A stretch of 10,554 bases of DNA from Candidatus Bipolaricaulota bacterium (GTDB taxonomy: Bacteria > Bipolaricaulota > Bipolaricaulia > RBG-16-55-9). The DNA lies in NCBI GenBank assembly GCA_018609825.1, contig JAHEOA010000105.1, forward strand, positions 1 to 10,554. The letters are read 5' to 3'. Below, in pieces: positions 5,980-10,554 of this stretch. The notes beneath the pieces were generated by a model, which was given only the letters and a program-made list of their open reading frames with translations, had not been told where the DNA came from and made no database searches. The position numbers and the translations under genes were made by a program. Numbering within the stretch: the stretch's first letter is position 1; every line of letters begins with the position of its first letter.

Positions 5980-7551
5980 ATGAGACCGATGACCACATCG
6001 TTGAGGGTTGGGGCCGTCGTGGCCGGTATGGCCCTGCTCGCCCTCCTGGGAGCGACCCAATGGGCTGTGAGTCAAGGCGAGGCCAACCTGCGACCGACCA
6101 GCCTCCGCGTCGTGCCCTTCGAGGTCCAAGAGGGCATCGATCGCGAGGTCACGCTGATCTCGGACGTCGAGAACGCTGGCGAGGCGGCCGTCGATGCCGT
6201 CACGGTGGCGTTCTATCGACGCGAGGTCGGGACGGAGGCTTGGACACCCGTCGATCGCGTAGAGCTGACCGACCTCGATCCCGGCAACAAGGTCCAGGCC
6301 CAGAGCAAGCTCCTCGTCTTCGACCCGAGTAAGCCCGATGCCGGGGGCCTGACCGCGGGCACCTACGAGATCCGCGCGGTCGTGGACCCCGACGACGCGA
6401 TCGCCGAGTCCGACGAGACCGACAACAGGATCGCCACTGCAGACAGCCTGGAGTTTGAACAGCGACGCGCGCCCCATCTCCGGATCCTGCACCATCGACT
6501 CAGCTGGCAGGTCCGGATCCCCTCGGAGCGGGCCATCCGCGGCTCGGTGGCCCAAGGACCGGACGGCACCCTCTATGCCGCCGCCGACGATGGGCGCCTC
6601 CATGCCGTGACGCCGGCCGATTCGGATGCGATGGAGGGCTCGCTCGCCTGGATGTTCCCGGCGCAAGGGCAGGATCCGCTCGCGCCGATCCGGACCGCTC
6701 CCACGTTGGCGAGCGACGGCACGATCTACGTCTCCACCCAAGCAGGTCGCGTTCATGCCGTCACGCCGAGCGGCGAGGCCAAGTGGAGCAGCCCCGTCGA
6801 GACCGAGACGGCGCTGTCCGGCCTGGCGGTCTCGCCCGATCAGCCGCTCGTCTATGCTGGCGGCGAGGACGGCCTCCTCTACCGGATCTGGGATCACCCG
6901 GCGCAGGGGGAGACACCCAGCTATGGCGAGATCACCCGACGCCTAGAGATCGGCGCGCCCGTCCGCTCGGCCCCGGTGATCACGAATGAGGGGACGCTCT
7001 ACGTGGGGGCCGACAACGGGCGGCTCTATGGCTTTCAATCGGGCCTGCAGGCCAAATGGGATGCCCCCTTTGCGACGGGGGCGTTCCTGCGCGCCGCGCC
7101 GGCCGTCGAGAATGCCTTCCTGTATCTGGGATCGGGCGACGGCACCCTCTACGCCCTCGAGGATCAGGGGGATCGCGTTCACCTGCGCTGGGACTTCCCC
7201 GTCGGCACGTCCATGCGGACCACGCCCGCGATCGACGCCGAGGGCGACGTCTATCTCGGCGCCGACGACGGCCGCGTCTACGCGCTCCAGTCAAACGGAA
7301 CCCTCAAATGGCGCTTCCGTGCCGAGGGATCGATCCAGGCGAGCGCCGCGATCGGGCCCGACGGGACGGTGCTGGTCGCCTCGACGGAGGGCACTCTCTA
7401 CGCCCTCGACCGCGAGAGCGGGCAACTCCGCTACAGCGTGCCCCTCGGCGACATGGTCACCGGTGACCTCCTCGTGCAAGACGAGGTCGTCTACGTGAGC
7501 ACGTGGGACGGTCACGTCCGGGCCTTCGACGCGTCGTTAACGACGGAATGA
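5980..7551 (+). CDS. Secreted CARDB plus eight-bladed PQQ-type beta-propeller protein
   Basis: A 523-residue extracytoplasmic protein, last gene of the operon, 18 nt after the permease, with AAAGGAG at 5966-5972 as ribosome site. Residues 1-31 form a signal peptide (hydrophobic core about 10-28, possible cleavage after AVS). Residues about 35-156 are a CARDB domain, an adhesion/Ig-like fold, with its hallmark VDPDDAIAESDETDN at 135-149. From about 175 to the end there are eight repeats of the type GTLYxxxxDGRLYAL, starting near residues 196, 247, 290, 338, 380, 422, 462 and 503, that is a period of about 40-50. These are PQQ-like repeats and predict an eight-bladed propeller. Such repeats often serve as binding scaffolds (as in BamB) and do not prove that PQQ is bound; no quinoprotein dehydrogenase catalytic domain is seen. 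Its place suggests an external partner of the exporter, perhaps recognising a cell-wall or exported substrate. Confidence 0.9.
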   Translation: MRPMTTSLRVGAVVAGMALLALLGATQWAVSQGEANLRPTSLRVVPFEVQEGIDREVTLISDVENAGEAAVDAVTVAFYRREVGTEAWTPVDRVELTDLDPGNKVQAQSKLLVFDPSKPDAGGLTAGTYEIRAVVDPDDAIAESDETDNRIATADSLEFEQRRAPHLRILHHRLSWQVRIPSERAIRGSVAQGPDGTLYAAADDGRLHAVTPADSDAMEGSLAWMFPAQGQDPLAPIRTAPTLASDGTIYVSTQAGRVHAVTPSGEAKWSSPVETETALSGLAVSPDQPLVYAGGEDGLLYRIWDHPAQGETPSYGEITRRLEIGAPVRSAPVITNEGTLYVGADNGRLYGFQSGLQAKWDAPFATGAFLRAAPAVENAFLYLGSGDGTLYALEDQGDRVHLRWDFPVGTSMRTTPAIDAEGDVYLGADDGRVYALQSNGTLKWRFRAEGSIQASAAIGPDGTVLVASTEGTLYALDRESGQLRYSVPLGDMVTGDLLVQDEVVYVSTWDGHVRAFDASLTTE

Positions 7552-7633
7552 CGGTGAACCCCCGCGATCACACGAGCGCAGCTGCCGAGGCGTTGACGAA
7601 GCATGTCCGTGACCGTTCGGGCGATGATGCCGG

Positions 7634-8956
7634 CTACTCGGCCTCGGCCCGCAGTCGCTCGGCGTCCGCTTGGATCTCGGTCAGATCGGCCCGCATCTCG
7701 CTCCAGCCGTACCAGAACGTGTAGTCCGGGTTGTTGTGGAACGCGCCCTGGAACGTCCGCATGCGGTGCTTCAAGAACATCTGGAACAGCGTCTGCTCGA
7801 TCGGCGTGGCCGCCTCGTTGAACGTCAACAGATCAGGGTACGCGAAGCCATAGTCCTCCGGCTTTTCCAAAATGCCGTCCTCGTACAGTCCGGCGACGAT
7901 CTCGATCGCCTCGGCCATCAATTCATCGGCCTGGCGAATGAGCCCGTCGCCCTTCTGCAGTTCGCCCTGGGCGAAGTCCTCCGAGTGGCACCCGCTGCAA
8001 GTGTCGAGCATCTCCTGACGTTCCGCTTGCCAGGACTGTTGATCGAGCCGGGCCATGTCCGCCACCTCCACGGCCTCCAGGCGATCGGTGGGCTCGCCCG
8101 TGTTCGGGTTGAGTACCCCCAGTGCCTTCAGGATCGTGGTCCGGTCCTGTGCCCATTGCTCGTCCTCGGGCATGGGCAGCCGGACCGCGAGAAAGCCCCA
8201 CGCGGTGCGGACCTCGTGGTCGCCGTCCTGCATGTGACAGGTCTGGCACGTGGGCGCGGCCATCTCCTGGGAGAGCACGCCCTCGCGCTTGAGCTGATAG
8301 CGGACGCCGTGCTTGGACGTCTTCCACATCTCCCATTGCGCGTGGTCGAAGCCCATGTGGCACGTCGCGCAGGCCTCAGGCTGGCGGGCCTCCTCGACGC
8401 TGAAGGCGTGGCGCGTGTGGCAGGAGTCGCAGGACGCCACGCCGTAGTCGTGGCCCTCGGCCTGGAGCTGCTGGATTTCCGCCTCGCTCTTGAGGCCGAT
8501 CTTGTGGCACGATCCGCAGCCCTTCTGTCCTTCGATAAGTTCCATTGGCTGATAGTGCGTCGCCGGCATGGCGTTCTGCGCGGTCCACGCCAGCGCGTGT
8601 TTTCCGCTCTTGAACTGCTGGAACTTGTCCTTGTGGCACCGAGCGCACGTCTGTGCCGTCGGCAACTGTGCCTCGTCGGCGTCCTGAGAGGACGTGTGCT
8701 CGGAGCCGTGACAGGCCGAACAGTCCATGCCCGACTGGGCCATGGCCCCCTGCTGGAAGTCGCGGACCAAGTTGGGCGTCTCGTCCTGGTGGCAGTCGAC
8801 ACAGGCGCCGTCGGTCGACGTGGCAGCAGTCGTCTCCACGTCTTCGGGCGGCGGAGGATCGGCCGTCGAGTCGTCAACGTTGCGCGCCAAGCCGAAACTG
8901 ACCACGAGCGCGATCACGAGCAGTCCCAATCCGATCCAGACGAGACGGAGGTTCAT
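7634..8956 (-). CDS. Octahaem cytochrome c, hydroxylamine-oxidoreductase-like
   Basis: A 440-residue extracytoplasmic electron-transfer or redox enzyme with a membrane helix or uncleaved signal at about 5-24 and an acidic proline linker. Eight CXXCH haem-binding motifs lie at residues 52-56, 79-83, 104-108, 147-151, 176-180, 196-200, 237-241 and 320-324. The long gap before the eighth, the WKTSKHG motif (211-217) and the helical C-terminal domain after the last haem fit the HAO family of octahaem cytochromes. The C-terminal HNNPDYTFWYGW stretch (407-418) offers Y412 and Y416 as possible equivalents of the tyrosine that cross-links the catalytic haem in true HAO; alignment is needed to tell. 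Family members oxidise hydroxylamine or hydrazine, or reduce nitrite or NO. At 440 residues it is shorter than classical HAO. AGGGGG 8 nt upstream supports this ATG. An FNR-type site lies 78-91 nt upstream. Octahaem nitrite or tetrathionate reductases are less likely alternatives. Confidence 0.88.
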   Translation of the reverse strand: MNLRLVWIGLGLLVIALVVSFGLARNVDDSTADPPPPEDVETTAATSTDGACVDCHQDETPNLVRDFQQGAMAQSGMDCSACHGSEHTSSQDADEAQLPTAQTCARCHKDKFQQFKSGKHALAWTAQNAMPATHYQPMELIEGQKGCGSCHKIGLKSEAEIQQLQAEGHDYGVASCDSCHTRHAFSVEEARQPEACATCHMGFDHAQWEMWKTSKHGVRYQLKREGVLSQEMAAPTCQTCHMQDGDHEVRTAWGFLAVRLPMPEDEQWAQDRTTILKALGVLNPNTGEPTDRLEAVEVADMARLDQQSWQAERQEMLDTCSGCHSEDFAQGELQKGDGLIRQADELMAEAIEIVAGLYEDGILEKPEDYGFAYPDLLTFNEAATPIEQTLFQMFLKHRMRTFQGAFHNNPDYTFWYGWSEMRADLTEIQADAERLRAEAE

Positions 8957-9033
8957 GCAGTCGTCCCCCTTTCATGCGCCTCCATGCTGGAAGGATGGGG
9001 CCAGAACGCCAATGATGGGGATCAGCATTGCGA

Positions 9034-9047
9034 ATGATCGCGATCAA
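9034..9047. promoter_or_regulatory. FNR/DNR-type palindrome upstream of the octahaem cytochrome
   Basis: The plus strand reads ATGATCGCGATCAA, matching the FNR/DNR consensus TTGAT-N4-ATCAA at nine of ten specified bases; the inner 12 bases (TGATCGCGATCA) are a perfect palindrome. It lies in the 100-nt gap between the cytochrome start (8956) and the gene upstream of it (ends 9057), centred about 84 nt before the cytochrome ATG. CRP/FNR-family activators that respond to low oxygen or NO often control nitrogen-oxide genes. No strong -10 was found between the site and the gene. No regulator gene of this family is in the window. Confidence 0.5.
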
Positions 9048-9056
9048 GGCGACCGC

Positions 9057-9485
9057 TCAGCGCTGGATCGTCGGCACAAACGCGACCCGATGCCGAACCG
9101 AGCCGATGAACGCCAGCGCACCCATCAGGACGAGCAGATGGCCAACCCCGATCAGCTCTGGCGCAACCGGGAGCAGGTCGCCCGCGTCCGTCAGACGGAC
9201 CAGCGTGATCAGCCCCAGACCGCCGTTGAGCAACCCGTAGGATGCCCAGCCGAGGCGACGATGCCAGACGGTTGAGCCGGGCCGGGGCAGGACCCAGCTC
9301 GCCACCCCGAGCGCCAACTGGAGCGTCCAACCGAGGAACAGCCAGTCGACGTGCAGAGGCCGAAGGGCCCAGATCCATGGCGTGGCGTGGACGGCCTTCT
9401 CGACGAGCAGCCACCCGCCGAGCCCTGATCCCAGCACGAGATAGCCGAGTGATGTACGAACGTAGGCGACAGCCAGCAGCGACAC
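9057..9485 (-). CDS. Small four-helix membrane protein, NnrS/haem-copper-oxidase-like
   Basis: A 142-residue membrane protein with four predicted helices (about 13-30, 44-66, 80-97 and 111-130). The second helix carries G52-W53, G60, A62 and P67 in the same spacing as the two genes upstream, so it is a paralogue of them. At the place where those have histidine this protein has D47; its nearest histidine is H45, two residues earlier, so a haem or metal ligand may be lost or shifted. It starts with GTG at 9485, 3 nt after the stop of the preceding gene, and has only a weak ribosome site, which suggests translational coupling. The octahaem cytochrome follows after 100 nt. Function unknown; by context it may take part in NO or nitrogen-oxide handling, or serve as a haem-binding membrane partner. 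Confidence 0.75.
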   Translation of the reverse strand: MSLLAVAYVRTSLGYLVLGSGLGGWLLVEKAVHATPWIWALRPLHVDWLFLGWTLQLALGVASWVLPRPGSTVWHRRLGWASYGLLNGGLGLITLVRLTDAGDLLPVAPELIGVGHLLVLMGALAFIGSVRHRVAFVPTIQR

Positions 9486-9488
9486 CGG

Positions 9489-9914
9489 CTAAGCACCCCG
9501 TTTCCCGAAGCCACGGACACGCGGCCAGAGCTGAAAGGCGAACATCCAGACCGCCAAGGACTGCAGAAGCGCGGACGATGCCAGGGTGAACGACCCAAAC
9601 CCACCCAGAGCTGCCCATGGTTCGGTGGCGACGCGAAGGAGCAGCCCCGCGTTCAACAGCGCATAGACGAACCACGCACGCCGCTCGTTCCCGCGCGGGT
9701 TCTCGGGCGAGCGCGGCGGAAAGAGCCACCAGGCGACGCCGAAGATCAGCTGCGTCAGCCAGCCGACCGTCAGCAGGTGAACGACGACGGGATTGAGCGT
9801 ATTGCGGCCGAACGGAGTCGGTGTCCCTTCAATGAAAAGGACCGTTTTGAGAACCAACGCGACGATCAGGTAGCCGAACGCCGTCTTGATCCAGACGCGG
9901 GTCAGCCGGGGCAT
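9489..9914 (-). CDS. Small four-helix membrane protein, NnrS/haem-copper-oxidase-like
   Basis: A 141-residue membrane protein with helices at about 11-29, 42-66, 80-96 and 108-130. The second helix contains H46 followed by G51-W52, Q55, G59, A61 and P66, a pattern that recalls the histidine helix of NnrS proteins and CcoN/NorB-type oxidase subunits. H46 could bind haem or a metal; this is inferred. The start ATG at 9914 lies 3 nt after the upstream gene's stop, with GGAG about 10 nt before it inside that gene. The next gene begins 3 nt after its stop. All three membrane genes are therefore one transcript. It is much shorter than NnrS (about 400 residues, about 12 helices as I recall), so it would be a single-module relative or one piece of a multi-subunit membrane complex. 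Confidence 0.78.
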   Translation of the reverse strand: MPRLTRVWIKTAFGYLIVALVLKTVLFIEGTPTPFGRNTLNPVVVHLLTVGWLTQLIFGVAWWLFPPRSPENPRGNERRAWFVYALLNAGLLLRVATEPWAALGGFGSFTLASSALLQSLAVWMFAFQLWPRVRGFGKRGA

Positions 9915-9917
9915 CGG

Positions 9918-10554
9918 TCAAGGGCTCCGTGTCGTCGGAGTGTCGGGCTGCGTTTGGCGCTGACCCATCCGGACGGACCAACCCGTGTTGAGGAGAAAGA
10001 GCAGAATGGCCAAGGCATTGAGGAGCCCGCCCCACTCACGGCCGGGCATATGGCCGGCCAAGTCACCCAACAGACGCCAAATCAATGAGAGATGGAGCAG
10101 GGCCCAATGGGCGTAAAACGTCCGCAAGAACGCCATGCGCACCCGTAGCACCGATGGAAAAATGATCGGGGCGTGGCCGAAGATCATCGAAAACACGAAG
10201 CCGAGGAAGACCGCGTGCAGCCAGGCGTCGTAGAGCGGGCCTGCCGGCACGCCGACCGCCACGATCGCCAACGCCCCGCCCACGGCCAGCCAGACGAAGC
10301 CGCTGGCCAAGCAGACCGCCGAGAAGCGCGCCACCCCGCCCTGGCGGATCGTGCGGGCGACGACGTCGTAGACGCCCAGCCAGAGCGCCAAGCTGATCAA
10401 GCCGGCGCCGAACACCGGAACGCCGAGGTCGAAACGGACGAGGGTGAGGACGGTTCCGACCATCGTGAGCGCAAGCGCGGCCAGAAACGTCCGTCGGGCC
10501 GGGGCGTCGAGGCGCCGCATGCGGGTGAGCTCCAAGCGCTCGCCCACGATCGTG
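9918..10554 (-). CDS. NnrS-like multi-helix membrane protein, C-terminal part (5' end probably outside window)
   Basis: The frame is open from the right window edge to TGA at 9918-9920. At least six membrane helices are visible. Numbered from an in-frame GTG at 10547 they lie near residues 21-40, 44-62, 75-98, 108-131, 144-160 and 174-190. The fourth has H111-A-V-F-L-G-F followed by M121-I and GH125AP, close in spacing to the WLHALxxGxxxxMI motif I associate with the second half of NnrS, a haem- and copper-containing NO-related membrane protein. Possible starts inside the window are GTG 10547 and ATG 10520 (GGAG 9 nt upstream, 200 residues). All nine codons from that GTG to the ATG end in G or C, so the coding region likely continues past the window. 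First gene seen of a tightly spaced minus-strand unit (3-nt gap to the next). Confidence 0.75.
   Translation of the reverse strand, partial: TIVGERLELTRMRRLDAPARRTFLAALALTMVGTVLTLVRFDLGVPVFGAGLISLALWLGVYDVVARTIRQGGVARFSAVCLASGFVWLAVGGALAIVAVGVPAGPLYDAWLHAVFLGFVFSMIFGHAPIIFPSVLRVRMAFLRTFYAHWALLHLSLIWRLLGDLAGHMPGREWGGLLNALAILLFLLNTGWSVRMGQRQTQPDTPTTRSP

Noticed and set aside
4435..6897. Very long open frame on the minus strand (820 codons)
   Set aside because: It runs antisense to the ATPase, permease and propeller genes, all of which have intact family motifs. Its product is Gly/His/Asp/Arg-rich without any recognisable domain, as expected for a shadow frame in high-GC DNA.
5980..7551. Propeller protein as a PQQ-dependent dehydrogenase
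   Set aside because: Only the short structural repeats are present. I see no quinoprotein catalytic signature or haem motif, and the CARDB fusion fits a binding role better.
7552..7633. Terminator in the 82-nt convergent gap between the propeller and cytochrome genes
   Set aside because: No compact stem with a T-tract. The best inverted repeat (GCCGAGGC at 7584-7591 with GCCTCGGC at 7641-7648) has a 49-nt loop and lies partly in the cytochrome gene.
7670..9037. Long open frame on the plus strand (455 codons) opposite the cytochrome
   Set aside because: The minus strand encodes eight CXXCH motifs and a membrane helix here; the plus-strand product is Val/Leu/Arg-rich filler with no motif.

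Overview
The window is high-GC bacterial DNA with compact gene spacing, good Shine-Dalgarno sequences (AAAGGAG, AGGGAGG, TAGGAG) and some GTG starts. A phylum cannot be fixed from this alone. The CARDB/PQQ-repeat secreted protein, MacB-type exporter, OmpR-type two-component pair and multihaem cytochrome would suit Chloroflexota or a similar environmental lineage. The strong Shine-Dalgarno use argues mildly against Bacteroidota. No rRNA, tRNA, CRISPR array, insertion sequence or phage gene was seen.

Layout. Positions 1-702 hold the 3' part of an unrecognised helical protein, followed by a strong GC-rich stem-loop (737-776). Positions 832-2917 encode a two-component system: an OmpR/PhoB-type response regulator and a membrane histidine kinase. 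Positions 2918-3370 (453 bases) hold a small hairpin, a short reading frame that looks real but is broken at a G5 run (2970-3108), and a promoter region with a perfect 7-bp direct repeat at 11-bp spacing. Positions 3371-7551 form a four-gene plus-strand operon: a secreted protein of unknown function, an ABC ATPase, a MacB/FtsX-type permease, and a secreted CARDB plus eight-bladed PQQ-type beta-propeller protein.

A second unit runs on the minus strand and converges on the first. From right to left it has an NnrS-like membrane protein cut by the window edge (9918-10554), two small four-helix membrane proteins related to each other and to that protein (9489-9914 and 9057-9485), and an octahaem cytochrome c of the hydroxylamine-oxidoreductase type (7634-8956). 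A near-consensus FNR/DNR-type palindrome (9034-9047) lies in the only sizeable gap of this cluster, just upstream of the cytochrome.

How the genes may work together. The kinase/regulator pair probably controls the exporter operon through the direct repeats at 3282-3321. That operon looks like a cell-envelope export or stress module whose partner proteins sit outside the membrane. The minus-strand cluster looks like a nitrogen-oxide module (NnrS-like membrane proteins plus an HAO-like cytochrome) that may be switched on by low oxygen or NO. Both regulatory links are inferences from site geometry and position.
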